In this document: piece after piece, positions 24,556-32,990 of the stretch
How the letters are laid out: every line of letters starts with the position of its first letter
Position numbering within the stretch: position 1 is the first letter of the stretch
Assembly: GCA_028824415.1 (NCBI GenBank)
Contig: JAPPDX010000105.1
Span: forward strand, 1 to 55,588
DNA length: 55,588 nucleotides
Source: a bacterium
GTDB lineage: Bacteria; Actinomycetota; Acidimicrobiia; Acidimicrobiales; CATQHL01
Reading direction: 5' to 3'
Translations under genes and position numbers: made by a program
The notes under the pieces: model-generated
Databases searched by the model: none
Seen by the model: only the letters and a program-made list of their open reading frames with translations
What the model was told of the DNA's origin: nothing

Positions 24556-27500
24556 ATGTCAGTGACAGGGCCGCGGGGCCCCGGCGGGCCGCGGACCCCT
24601 CCTGCTCCTCCTCCCGCTCGATCCCGGCGTCTGCGGCGCAGCCTGTTCATTGCGATCGCCGCGGTGATCATCGTGCTGGTGTCGCTGCGCGGCGCCGCTG
24701 GGTTCTACACGGACTTCCTGTGGTTCGAAGCCCTGGGCCAGGCCGATGTGTGGCGCACGATCATCCTCTCGCGGATCGTGCTGGCGCTCATCTTCATCCT
24801 CTTCCTCTTCGCCCTCCTCTACGGGAACCTCTCGATCGCCGACCGGATGGCGCCCGCACAGCGCCCGCGCGGCCCCGAGGAGGACGTGCTGGCCCGCTAC
24901 CACGCCTCGATGGGGCAGCGGCCGCGCCTGGTCCGCCTCGGTGTGACGCTGCTGTTCGCACTGCCGATCGGTGCCGGCGCCTCGGACCAGTGGGAGGAAT
25001 GGCTCCTGCTGACCAACAGCGTGGAGTTCGGCGCCGTCGATCCCATCGACGCGCTGTGGTTCGGCAACGACGTGGGCTTCTACGTCTTCCAGTTGCCCTT
25101 CCTGACCTACATCGTCAACTGGCTGTTCAACGTCGTCCTGCTCACTTTCTTCATCACCGCCATCGCGCACTACGTGAACGGCGGGATCCGCTTCCAGAAG
25201 CAGGGGCAGCGCGTCACTCCCCAGGTGAAGGGGCACCTCTCGGTGCTGTTGGGGGCGCTGGCGCTGATCAAGGCCGCGGACTACTTCCTGGGCCGCTACG
25301 AGCTGACGACGTCCACGTCGGGCGTCGTGGACGGCGCCACATACACCGACTTGAACGCGCGGCTGCCGGTGCACTGGCTGCTCATCCTGATCTCGCTGCT
25401 GGCGTTCGTGCTGCTGATAGTCAACATCCGCCTGAAGGGCTGGGTTCTGCCCACGCTGGCGGTGGGGCTCTGGGCCTTCGTGGCGATCGTGATGGGGGGG
25501 ATCTACCCGCTCGTCATCCAGCGCCTGCGGGTGGAGCCCGCCGAGTCCACCCGTGAGCGGGAGTACATCGAGTACAACATCGCCTCGACGCGCCTGGCCA
25601 TGGGGCTCGACGACGTGAAGGTCCGCACGTTCGATTCCACCGGGGGGCTGACCTACGACGCGGTTGCTCGCAGCTGGGACATCATCGGCAACCTGCCGCT
25701 GCTGGATCCCGCGATCCTCCCGCTGACCTACGAGAACCGCGAGGGCGAGCGGAACTACTACCAGTTCTCCGAGGTACTGGACGTGGACCGCTACGAGATC
25801 GACGGCCAGGTGACGCCGGTCGTATTGGGGGCGCGCCAGTTGAATCCGGGCAATCTCCCGCAGACTTCCTGGGAGGCCCGCACCCTCACGTTCACCCACG
25901 GCTTCGGGGTGGCCCTGGCGCCGGCCAACACCGTGGAGGCGGGGTTGCCCGACTTCCGCATCGGTGGGCTGCCGGTCACCAACGACCTGGACATACCCCT
26001 CGACGAGCCCCGGCTGTACTACGGCGAGGAACTCGACGGCTACGCCATCGTCAAGACCGACCGCCAGGAGGTGGACGTTCCGACCGCCACCGGCGAGGAG
26101 GCGTCCTACACCTACCAGGGCGAGGGCGGGGTGGAGATCGGCGGCTTCTTCCGGCAGGCGTCCTTCGCGCTGCGGTTCTGGGAGGTGGACCCGCTGCTCT
26201 CGGGCTTCATCACTGATGAGAGCAAGGTGATCTACGTCCGCGACGTGCGCGCCCGCGTCAAGAAGCTGGCCCCGTTCCTGCACATCGACAACGACCCATA
26301 TCCGGTGCTGGCCGGGGGGCGGGTTCAGTACATCGTGGATGCCTACACCACCACGTCGAAGTTCCCCTACGGCCAGCGCGCCGATACTGAGCAGCTCGGC
26401 GACAACAGCGGCCTGCGCCATCGCTTCAACTATGTGCGGAACTCGGTGAAGGCCGTGGTGGACGGCTTCGACGGCACCACCACGCTGTACGTCATCGATC
26501 CCGACGATCCCATCCTGCGGGCCTACCGCAACATTTTCCCGGACCTTTTCGAGGACTTCGAGCACATGCCGGCAGAGCTCATGGAGCACATCCGCTATCC
26601 GGAGGATCTGTTCCGGGTGCAGACCAACGTCTGGGCCCGTTACCAACTCGACAATCCCCAGGAGTTCTACGAGCAGGCCAAGGGCTGGTCCGTGGCCCAG
26701 GATCCCGGCGCGGTCACCGGCGTGTTGACGTCACCGATCACGACGCCCGACGGCATTGTGCAGCAGCCCTCCCGGGAGGCGCGCATCGACCCGTACTACC
26801 TGTTGACGCGCCTGCCGGAGGAGGACGATCAGGACTTCGTGATCCTGCGCTCGTACGTGCCGGTCTCCACCGAGGACACCCGGCGCGAACTCACCGCGTT
26901 CATGGTCGGCAAGAGCGATCCCGACGAGTACGGCGAGCTGGTGGTGTACAAGGTTGAACCGCTCGGTTTGACCGACGGACCGGCACTCGTGAACTCCAAG
27001 ATCCAGAGCGATCCCAGCATCTCCCGGGTCGTGACGCTGCTCAACCAGCAGGGTTCGCGTGTCGAGTTCGGCGATCTTGTCCTCGTGCCGGTGGAGGACT
27101 CGATCCTCTACGTACGGCCGCTGTACGTGGTGGCACAGAGCCCGCCGGTGCCCGAATTGCAGCAAGTGATCGCCGTGCTCGGCGAGCGGGTGGTGATGTG
27201 TCCCACGCTGGACGAGGCGCTGCGCGGCCTGTTCGGCTTGACGCTGGTGTCCGACTCCCAGGATGCCTCTGCGTCGAGTTGCGTGGGCAACACGGCAGGA
27301 TTGGCGGCGGAGATTGCGGAGGCCGAACCTGCCCCGGTACCTCCGGCTCCCGCCGAGCCCGCTCCGGCTCCCGCCGAGCCCGCTCCCGCGCCGATGCCGC
27401 CGGTGTCCCCGGGTGATGTGCCGGACGCGGTCAGTGGTCTGATCGAGCGGGCGGTGGAACTCTTCGCCGAGGCCGACGCGGCGCTGCGGGACGGCCGCCT

Positions 27501-27579
27501 CGACCTCTACCAGCAGCGCATCGAGGAGGCCGAGGACCTGATCCGCCGGGCCTCGGAGGAGTTGGAAGGCTCTCTGTAG
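24556..27579 (+). CDS. UPF0182 family large membrane protein
   Basis: A 1007-residue protein of the UPF0182 (COG1615) family, widespread in actinobacteria, with no firm function. About seven membrane helices lie in the first 330 residues, starting after a Pro/Arg-rich cytoplasmic head. The family hallmark FYTDFLWFEALGQADVW follows helix 1, then the LWFGNDVGFYVFQLPF segment. A large extracytoplasmic domain follows (about 330-900; RTREREYIEYNIASTRLAMGL-like, THGFG, YYGE, AYLP-region equivalents). The C-terminal tail has a PAPAEPAP repeat and a coiled-coil end (DLYQQRIEEAEDLIRRASEEL). Length is normal. Probable leaderless ATG start. Confidence 0.93.
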   Translation: MSVTGPRGPGGPRTPPAPPPARSRRLRRSLFIAIAAVIIVLVSLRGAAGFYTDFLWFEALGQADVWRTIILSRIVLALIFILFLFALLYGNLSIADRMAPAQRPRGPEEDVLARYHASMGQRPRLVRLGVTLLFALPIGAGASDQWEEWLLLTNSVEFGAVDPIDALWFGNDVGFYVFQLPFLTYIVNWLFNVVLLTFFITAIAHYVNGGIRFQKQGQRVTPQVKGHLSVLLGALALIKAADYFLGRYELTTSTSGVVDGATYTDLNARLPVHWLLILISLLAFVLLIVNIRLKGWVLPTLAVGLWAFVAIVMGGIYPLVIQRLRVEPAESTREREYIEYNIASTRLAMGLDDVKVRTFDSTGGLTYDAVARSWDIIGNLPLLDPAILPLTYENREGERNYYQFSEVLDVDRYEIDGQVTPVVLGARQLNPGNLPQTSWEARTLTFTHGFGVALAPANTVEAGLPDFRIGGLPVTNDLDIPLDEPRLYYGEELDGYAIVKTDRQEVDVPTATGEEASYTYQGEGGVEIGGFFRQASFALRFWEVDPLLSGFITDESKVIYVRDVRARVKKLAPFLHIDNDPYPVLAGGRVQYIVDAYTTTSKFPYGQRADTEQLGDNSGLRHRFNYVRNSVKAVVDGFDGTTTLYVIDPDDPILRAYRNIFPDLFEDFEHMPAELMEHIRYPEDLFRVQTNVWARYQLDNPQEFYEQAKGWSVAQDPGAVTGVLTSPITTPDGIVQQPSREARIDPYYLLTRLPEEDDQDFVILRSYVPVSTEDTRRELTAFMVGKSDPDEYGELVVYKVEPLGLTDGPALVNSKIQSDPSISRVVTLLNQQGSRVEFGDLVLVPVEDSILYVRPLYVVAQSPPVPELQQVIAVLGERVVMCPTLDEALRGLFGLTLVSDSQDASASSCVGNTAGLAAEIAEAEPAPVPPAPAEPAPAPAEPAPAPMPPVSPGDVPDAVSGLIERAVELFAEADAALRDGRLDLYQQRIEEAEDLIRRASEELEGSL

Positions 27580-27590
27580 TTCAGAGAGCC
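27568..27590 (+). terminator. 9-bp perfect hairpin over the UPF0182 stop codon
   Basis: GGCTCTCTG (27568-27576) pairs perfectly with CAGAGAGCC (27582-27590) around a five-base loop that begins with the stop codon TAG. No T-run follows, so it is either a T-less terminator or a 3'-end structure. Confidence 0.5.
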
Positions 27591-27727
27591 AGTTCAGGTA
27601 GCCAGTTCACCCGCGGACGGTGGGCGACTTGCGCCTGCGACCGGACCCCGCCGACTGGGAGCTAACCCAGGTAGTCAACTGGGTCACGGTTGGCAGGGCT
27701 GCTGCGGTCGTTTCAGCCATGTTTGAT

Positions 27728-29305
27728 TCAGCCGCGTTTGGCCAATTCGGCGTCGCGCAGGACGCGGCGCAGGATCTTGCCGGAGATGGCCTTGGGGATG
27801 GCGTCGATGAACTCCAGCTCGCGGATCTGCTTGAAGCTGGCCACCTGGCCGGCGATGAAGTCCTGCAGTTCACCGGCGGTGGCCTCGGCTCCCGGCTTGA
27901 GCACCACGAAGGCTTTCGGGATCTCGCCGGCCTCATCGTCGGGCACCGGGATGACCGCCGAGTCGGCGACCGCCGGGTGTGACAGCAGCAGGCCTTCGAG
28001 TTCCGCCGGCGGCACCTGGAAGCCCTTGTACTTGATGAGTTCCTTCAGCCGGTCGACGATGTAGAAGTCGCCGTCGGAGTCCATGTAGCCGATGTCGCCG
28101 GTGTGCAGCCAGCCGTCGTCGTCGATGGTCTCGGCGGTGGCCTCGGGGTTGTTGAGGTAGCCCTTCATGATGTGCGGGCCGCGCACCCAGATCTCACCGG
28201 ACTCACCCTGCTCGACGTCCTCGCCGGTGGACACGTCGACGATGCGGCACTCGCTGCTGGGCACGACGCCGCCAACGCAGCCGGGCTTCCCGCAGCCCTC
28301 GAGAGCCACGTGGGTGGCCGGGCTGGTCTCGGTCATGCCGTAGCCTTGGAGGATCTCGGCGCCGATCCGATCGGTGACCTCGTTGGCGAGCTCCTCGCTC
28401 AGCGGCGCCGCGCCGGAGACGATCGACTTGAGCTTCGACAGGTCGTACTGGTCCACCAGGGGGTGCTTCGCGAGTGCCAGCACGATCGGCGGCACCAGGT
28501 AGGCCCGGGTGACGCCGTGGTCCTGCATGGTCTGGAGGAACTGCTCGAGGTCGAAGCGCGGCAGCGACACGGTGGTGGCGCCCACGCGGATGTTGAAGTT
28601 GAGGAGGATCTGCAGCCCGTAGAGGTGGAAGAACGGCAGCACGGCAATGACCACGTCGTCGGAGTCGGCCGCCACCATCGAGCCTCCCTGTACCAGGTTG
28701 GCCACGAGGTTGCGGTGGGTGAGCATCACGCCCTTGGGGTTCCCGGTCGTGCCGCTGGAGTAGGGCAGTACGGCCACGGTGTCCGCCACGTCCACGGGAG
28801 CATGGCCCTCGTAGGAGTCGCCGCCCACGAGCGCGAAGGCATCGAGGAGATCGGCGGCGGGGTCGTGCTCGCCGAGCACGACGATGCGGCCGATGCTGCT
28901 GCCGCCGGCCATCGCCTCACGGGCCAGCGGCAGGAAGAGCGGGATCGTGAACAGCCAGGTGGCGCCTGAGTCCTCCATCTGGTGCTGCAACTCGCGCGCG
29001 GTGTAAGTGGGGTTGGCCGTCGTGACGGTGCCCCCGCAGACGAGCGTGCCGTGCAGGGCAATGGCGTATTCGGGGACGTTCGGGGCGAGGATCATGAGCA
29101 CCTCGCCCGGCTGGAACCCGTTCGCCACCAGCCCGCCGGCGAACCGGTGGATCAACATCTGCAGCGTGCCGAAGTCGTAGGTCCGGCCCGAGGGGCCGTC
29201 CACGAGCGCCGCCTTGGTCGCCCGTTCTGCTGCGTTCTCGAAGATGTAAGGCGTTATCGGAACGTCGGGGATCGAAACGTCCGGCAGGCTGCTCGTGATC
29301 ACCAT
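27728..29305 (-). CDS. 4-coumarate-CoA-ligase-like acyl-CoA synthetase
   Basis: ATP-dependent ligase that activates a carboxylic acid as its CoA thioester through an acyl-AMP. The 525-residue protein has the AMP-binding P-loop motif (YSSGTTGNPKGVMLTHRN), motif A5/A6 regions (LQGYGMTETSPATH), A7 (GWLHTGDIGYMDSDGDFYIVDRLKELIKYKGFQV) and the catalytic lysine near the end (PKAISGKILRRVLRD). The sequence is closest to the 4CL/luciferase-like branch, so aryl, medium-chain or phenylpropanoid acids are likely substrates; this cannot be fixed here. Single gene, ATG start, convergent with the UPF0182 gene. Confidence 0.92.
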   Translation of the reverse strand: MVITSSLPDVSIPDVPITPYIFENAAERATKAALVDGPSGRTYDFGTLQMLIHRFAGGLVANGFQPGEVLMILAPNVPEYAIALHGTLVCGGTVTTANPTYTARELQHQMEDSGATWLFTIPLFLPLAREAMAGGSSIGRIVVLGEHDPAADLLDAFALVGGDSYEGHAPVDVADTVAVLPYSSGTTGNPKGVMLTHRNLVANLVQGGSMVAADSDDVVIAVLPFFHLYGLQILLNFNIRVGATTVSLPRFDLEQFLQTMQDHGVTRAYLVPPIVLALAKHPLVDQYDLSKLKSIVSGAAPLSEELANEVTDRIGAEILQGYGMTETSPATHVALEGCGKPGCVGGVVPSSECRIVDVSTGEDVEQGESGEIWVRGPHIMKGYLNNPEATAETIDDDGWLHTGDIGYMDSDGDFYIVDRLKELIKYKGFQVPPAELEGLLLSHPAVADSAVIPVPDDEAGEIPKAFVVLKPGAEATAGELQDFIAGQVASFKQIRELEFIDAIPKAISGKILRRVLRDAELAKRG

Positions 29306-29428
29306 CGTTGGTCTCCGGAGCTCGGGGAATGTCCAGCACTCGTCAGCCTAGAGACCGCCGCGCATCGTCGCGGTTCGCGGCTCTGGCTGTGCCGCCTGCC
29401 GGGTGTCGGTCTCCGACGGGCATCGCCG

Positions 29429-30771
29429 TCAGCATCGGCGGGGGATAGGGGTCGGGAGGGGAGGTTGGTGGCATGGCGCGGCGGGCTGTCCGAGGTGGAT
29501 GTCGGGCCGGGTCGAGGCGGTGGCTTCGTGGGGGTGGGATCGGTGGTGGTTGTCCGGCGGCGGGCGCGAAACTCCCTTGCTGTCGCTGCCGGCGCAGGTT
29601 GGAGGTCCAAGGGTGAGGCGTCCATTGGGGTGGCGGGTGACTTCTTCGCCGTTTTGGTGGATGCGTACGTGGTGGCAGCGCCAGCAGACCAGGCAGGTGT
29701 TCTCGAGGGTGGTCTCGCCGCCGTGTAGCCAGTGGCGGATGTGGTGCACCTGGCAGATCTTGTAGTGGGCGCCGCAGCCGATGCAGCCTCCGTCGCGGGC
29801 GATGAGTTGTTTGCGGAGACGCGGCGGGATCTTGCGCTGGGAGCGTCCCAGCAGCGGGTTGCCGGTGCTCTTGTTGAAGATGCCGGGCAGGATCTTGGCG
29901 TCACAGGCGACCGCGAGCGTCTCGGCTTCCGTGAGGTGGGTGCCGTCGGTCAGGCGGGCGTTGGTGATCTGCTCGTGGACCAGGTCGTAGTCGGCAAGAA
30001 CGATCAACTCCGCGCCCGCCGGCACGCCATCCCCGGAGCAGATCAGTTGCTCCAAGGCGTCCGCGAAGCGTTGTGGCGCGCCGTGGCCCGGTCGGTGGGG
30101 TCCTCGTTGCGGAACAGTTCATCGGACTTCGCGAGCAGCGCGGCGCGGACCCGGTTGCCGGTGAGGGGGTCGAGTTGGGCGAACAGGTGGAACATGCCGT
30201 CGGCCTGCTCGCTGATCGAGGCTCGCCGGTTGCGGCGCTGGCGCTCCCGGCGCAAGTCGTGCTCCTGTTCGCTCGTGCGCTCATTCACGTGTTCTTTCAG
30301 AATTTGGCGGAACAGGTCCTCGGGCTCCTCCTCGGCTGCGGCGAGCAAGTGGCGCTGGTCCACCGAGGTCTCCGCAGCCGCGTCGAGGATCAACCCCGCG
30401 GCCTCGGGGGTGATCGCCCCGTCGGCGAGCTTCTCGGCCACATCCGGCGCCCACTCCAGCTGGGCGGCGGTCTTCACGGCCTTGCGAGCGCCGCGCCGAG
30501 ACTTCTTCTGGTCCTGCCGCAGGATCTCCTCCGCGGCCGCGTCGCCTTCGCGGCGGGTGACCTCACTGACCAGCTCGGCCTCCAACGCGGCGAGCGACGC
30601 CCGCGCCCGCCCCACGAACACCAACCGCTCCCGCACCACATCCAGGTCGACCTTGTGCAACAGCGGCGGGGGCGACGCCAACCACTCGCCCAGCACCGCC
30701 CACTCGGCCATCCTGCCGGCGCCAGCCGTTCCGTTCGCCGCCGGTGCGCCTCGCGTCACCTCGCTGCCCAT
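29429..30771 (-). pseudogene. DUF222-HNH endonuclease-family gene broken by a frameshift
   Basis: Two adjacent frames together make one typical actinobacterial DUF222-HNH protein. The first (start ATG 30771, GGAGGGGGTGAGG upstream) carries the DUF222 part and ends NEDPTDRATARHNASRTPWSN at a TGA near 30043. The second continues as RFADALEQLICSGDG, then the zinc-HNH domain (CIGCGAHYKICQVHHIRHWLHGGETTLENTCLVCWRCHHVRIH; split here by description: CxxC, HHI, HGG, N, CxxCH). The switch point lies at about 30068-30075, where a single missing base would restore the frame. Many genomes carry several such genes, often linked to mobile DNA. A sequencing error cannot be excluded. A -10-like TATACT lies at 30821-30826 on this strand. 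Confidence 0.8.
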
Positions 30772-30994
30772 CGGTTCCTCACCCCCTCCTCGAGTCGACC
30801 CTCTCACTACTTCTAGACTCAGTATAGTTTACTAATCATCGTATAGCACCATTTGTATGAACCATTTTCGGAATAGATGGAAACTGTTTGAGAAGCGTAC
30901 TGGAGTCTGGCCGAGCAGTGCCACCAAAAGTCCAGGTCAGCGGGCTCTACCGTCGCCATTGAGGCGTTCCCGACGAACCGCTCAGGCGCATGTG
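30772..30994. other. AT-rich intergenic sequence before the transposon
   Basis: No supported gene. It holds an AT-rich patch (30812-30900) that probably contains the promoter of the minus-strand HNH gene. The rest is the left flank of the transposon target site. Joining it to the right flank (35763 on) with one ACCGATGT copy restores the pre-insertion sequence, in which I see no recognisable gene. Confidence 0.5.
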
Positions 30995-31002
30995 ACCGAT
31001 GT
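30995..31002. repeat. 8-bp target-site duplication, left copy
   Basis: ACCGATGT directly abuts the left terminal inverted repeat; the identical 8-mer abuts the right one at 35755-35762. Eight-base duplications are characteristic of the IS1595 family. Confidence 0.85.
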
Positions 31003-31026
31003 GGGAACTATCCGGCAAAATAGCCA
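31003..31026 (+). repeat. Left terminal inverted repeat of the transposon
   Basis: 24 bases beginning GGGA and continuing ACTATCCGGCAAAATAGCCA. The right end carries its reverse complement with one difference (GGGG for GGGA), i.e. 23 of 24 identical. Confidence 0.9.
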
Positions 31027-31108
31027 CCGGTGGCGGTGGTTCGGTCTAGCGATCTGTCCTAACTCTGGTCGGATGGGGGGGGAGTCGTGCAGCGGTTCGT
31101 TGGGGGGA

Positions 31109-31369
31109 TCACCTCGCGTCTGCAAGGCGCCAGCAGCGCCGCAGGGCGCGGCCCCCCTCAGTGCGCATGTTGTACTCCCTCAGGTCGTGCGAAACTTGTG
31201 GCGGGTCGGCCGCGGCGAGCGCTTCGAGGTCGCTCTCGATCTCGGCGATGACCTCTTTCGCCCTCGGTGTCGAATAGTGGAGTGTCATGCCGAGCTTCTG
31301 TGCGATTTGGTGCGCGGCGAGACAGTCTTCGGTTCTCAGGGCTTCGAGGATCGCTTCTTGGCGGGTCAC
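31109..31369 (-). CDS. Cargo: small helix-turn-helix-like protein
   Basis: An 86-residue basic/acidic protein with a very good ribosome site (GGGAGGGAG) before a GTG start. The first 50 residues (TRQEAILEALRTEDCLAAHQIAQKLGMTLHYSTPRAKEVIAEI) have the spacing of a winged helix-turn-helix, with AHQIAQKLGM as the turn. It may control the element's own genes. Not assigned to a named family. It lies nearest the left end and is last of a run of three minus-strand genes. Confidence 0.6.
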   Translation of the reverse strand: MTRQEAILEALRTEDCLAAHQIAQKLGMTLHYSTPRAKEVIAEIESDLEALAAADPPQVSHDLREYNMRTEGGRALRRCWRLADAR

Positions 31370-31420
31370 GGGCTCCCTCCCTAGGTGGGCGACTGTTGAA
31401 CGGTGGTTACTGGCGTGCGT

Positions 31421-31714
31421 CTACTCGGCGAATTCTTCTTCAATGCGCTCAATCGCCCGGCGGAATCCCTTGGCCCTCGTATCGGAGACTTCGGAGGGGA
31501 ATGTTCCCGCTGGCCGGAGGTCGCTGAGCATCTGAAGTAGGTCTGGTCGCTCATCGTCGGGGGTGATCATGGCGAGGATCTGCGCGAGGAGCGTGATAAC
31601 GGCATCGTTGTGGCCGTCGTGCCAGTGAAGCGTCTCGCGCATCTGGGCGATGCTCGGGGGCGGGGGATCGCCGGGCGGTGGGTTTGTGCTGAAGTCATTT
31701 TGCACGGCATTCAT
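31421..31714 (-). CDS. Cargo: small protein of unknown function
   Basis: From ATG 31714 (GAGGAG six bases upstream) a 97-residue protein. The first 25 residues are Pro-rich (STNPPPGDPPPPSIAQM). The rest is predicted helical: HWHDGHNDAVITLLAQILAMI, PDDERPDLLQMLSDL and a charged end (KGFRRAIERIEEEFAE). No family recognised. Same strand as its neighbours, with a 51-base gap to the helix-turn-helix gene. Confidence 0.55.
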   Translation of the reverse strand: MNAVQNDFSTNPPPGDPPPPSIAQMRETLHWHDGHNDAVITLLAQILAMITPDDERPDLLQMLSDLRPAGTFPSEVSDTRAKGFRRAIERIEEEFAE

Positions 31715-31815
31715 GGGGTTCTCCTCGGGAGTTGTTGGTGTTCGTGGATGTCCGCGAGGGACGGTCCGACTAGACCCAGCGGTTGAGCACTCGGACTTCG
31801 CCAGGCGGGGTGGGC

Positions 31816-32043
31816 TTACATGTCGCGGTTTCCGTTGAGTGCTTGACGGCACGCGACGACGGCTGCGACTTGGAATCGGATCATGACTGCGGCGGCTTGT
31901 CCGACGATGGTGCCGAGTGTTTCGGCTGCGGGTTGCTGGGGTGGTTCGGGTGGCGGTGTGGCGCGGAGCCGCTCCACGCGGTCTGACGTGAACCCGAACG
32001 AAAATGGTTGTGGGCGCGCGCGCTCAGCGCTATCTTGACCCAT
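31816..32043 (-). CDS. Cargo: small protein of unknown function
   Basis: From ATG 32043 a 75-residue product: a polar, Pro-rich first half (RATPPPEPPQQPAAE) and a helical, fairly hydrophobic second half (TIVGQAAAVMIRFQVAAVVACRQAL). A TTG 42 bases upstream would lengthen it. Not recognised; moderately likely to be a real gene. It is the first of the minus-strand group and starts just after the hairpin at 32082-32113. Confidence 0.42.
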   Translation of the reverse strand: MGQDSAERARPQPFSFGFTSDRVERLRATPPPEPPQQPAAETLGTIVGQAAAVMIRFQVAAVVACRQALNGNRDM

Positions 32044-32081
32044 AGGACGTGTCCTTTCTCTCTGCGGGGCTTGGGCATCTG

Positions 32082-32113
32082 ACAAAGACCGGCCCGGCGA
32101 GGCCGGTCTTTGT
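32082..32113. terminator. 13-bp perfect hairpin inside the transposon
   Basis: ACAAAGACCGGCC (32082-32094) pairs without mismatch with GGCCGGTCTTTGT (32101-32113) around a six-base loop, followed by GTTTCTC on the plus strand. It looks like a strong intrinsic terminator. No plus-strand gene ends just before it. On the minus strand it sits in the 5' leader of the three-gene cargo group, where it could insulate them from, or attenuate, incoming transcription. Confidence 0.6.
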
Positions 32114-32235
32114 GTTTCTCGGGCTCACCATACCGGGCCGCGGCTTCTAAGGCCCACACGCGTCGGATTCTCACGACACGCCTGTCATTCCGGTCTCGAT
32201 GGACAGGTCGCGGCGATCTCTCGTAGGGTTCGGCC

Positions 32236-32322
32236 TGTCGTCAAACACCCAGGGCTCTCGCCACGGTCAGCACTCGGAGGCCTTCATGGCTTCCCTTCGG
32301 GCTGTCCGGGTGTTTGACGACA
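32236..32322. repeat. Perfect 15-bp inverted repeat with 57-nt spacer
   Basis: TGTCGTCAAACACCC (32236-32250) and GGGTGTTTGACGACA (32308-32322) are exact reverse complements. The spacer has no long frame. The pair lies 28 bases before the start of a small membrane-protein gene. It may be a long stem in the leader RNA, a recombination or attachment site, or the ends of a tiny inserted element. No flanking direct repeat longer than a few bases is seen. Confidence 0.7.
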
Positions 32323-32350
32323 AGACGCCTCCGTCCGAAGGGAGCCACCT

Positions 32351-32629
32351 ATGAACCGGGCTGTTGCTGGGGCTGGCCGTGTCGTCGCCACCCGCACCTT
32401 CAAGGGGTTGCTCGTGGTGATCATCGCCGCGGTGATCCTCGCGGCGATCTTCGGAGAGGGTCCGTCCGACGATCCGGGCACACAGTCCGCTGTCCCGGCT
32501 ACGACGCGGGTGCGGGACACGGTGCGGGGGATCTCGACGACAACGCCGACGATGGTTGTGTCGCCGACGGACACGATGCTGCCCCCATTGATCATGACGC
32601 GTTCCCGAGGCGCACTCACCGCAACCTGA
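32351..32629 (+). CDS. Cargo: small single-pass membrane protein
   Basis: A 92-residue product behind AAGGGAG, with a basic N-terminus (NRAVAGAGRVVATRTFKG), one membrane helix (LLVVIIAAVILAAIF) and a Thr/Pro-rich outer part (TTTPTMVVSPTDTM). The last residues (after about 32600) do not look natural, while another frame becomes coding-like at once (next entry). The true protein may be longer and interrupted by a frameshift. Confidence 0.55.
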   Translation: MNRAVAGAGRVVATRTFKGLLVVIIAAVILAAIFGEGPSDDPGTQSAVPATTRVRDTVRGISTTTPTMVVSPTDTMLPPLIMTRSRGALTAT

Positions 32630-32862
32630 GCACCTCGCGGGGCGGCAGCTATTGCCGGCACTACGCGGCTTGGCAACAGGCGGAGGCTGAGATCGCTCAG
32701 ATTGAAGGCCGCAACCCGAGCGAGAACGCGAACGACTGGCGGGCGGGCGACGTGGCCCGGTGGGCCGACGCAATCGATGATCGAGCCGCGGCGGCGAACC
32801 GTATGTGGGCTGCCGCCCCAGCGGGGGCGACGTGGGCGAGCGTGCGGGGGGAGTGCGGCTAG
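32605..32862 (+). pseudogene. Cargo: coding-like continuation of the membrane protein in the -1 frame
   Basis: This frame has no start codon of its own near its beginning. It reads GGSYCRHYAAWQQAEAEIAQ, RNPSENANDWRAGDVARWAD and ANRMWAAAPAGATWASVRGE: Trp/Ala-rich and clearly protein-like. A shift from the 32351 frame at about 32600-32635 would give one 170-residue anchored protein. Decay, sequencing error or programmed shifting are all possible. Its TAG overlaps the stop of the convergent 43-codon gene. Confidence 0.45.
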
Positions 32863-32990
32863 TCGGTGTCGGGTTGTGGGGGGAGTTCTAGGACGCGTTT
32901 GCCCATCGCCTCGAAATCATCCCAATCCACCGCCACGTCATCGTCATCGTTTTCGGCGGCGCGGGTCCGGTCGTTCGGATCAACCATCAT
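32859..32990 (-). CDS. Cargo: 43-codon acidic protein overlapping the DUF2158 gene
   Basis: Starts ATG 32990 (or the next codon, also ATG, 32987) within the stop of the upstream DUF2158 gene (ATGA overlap), with AAGGA just before. Sequence: MMVDPNDRTRAAENDDDDVA, then DWDDFEAMGKRVLELPPQ and a short end. It is very acidic. The stop-start overlap strongly implies translational coupling, and hence a real product. Function unknown; small acidic partners are often antitoxin-like or chaperone-like, but nothing here proves that. Confidence 0.55.
   Translation of the reverse strand: MMVDPNDRTRAAENDDDDVAVDWDDFEAMGKRVLELPPQPDTD

Noticed and set aside
27340-27400. Short tandem repeat (CCCGCTCCGGCTCCCGCCGAG type) at the end of the UPF0182 gene
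   Set aside because: In-frame PAPAEPAP linker usual for this family's tail; not a separate element.
27592-27612. Two GTTCA words after the UPF0182 gene, resembling PHO-box units
   Set aside because: They are 13 bases apart, not 11, and no phosphate gene starts nearby.
30857-31384. 175-codon plus-strand frame crossing the left end of the transposon
   Set aside because: It crosses the defined insertion boundary, has no ribosome site and overlaps the well-supported minus-strand cargo gene.
32314-32862. A single 182-codon plus-strand frame through the cargo membrane-protein region
   Set aside because: Its first two thirds are Arg/Gly/Asp-rich and antinatural; only the last third is coding-like, and a well-placed ribosome site supports the other frame for the start.
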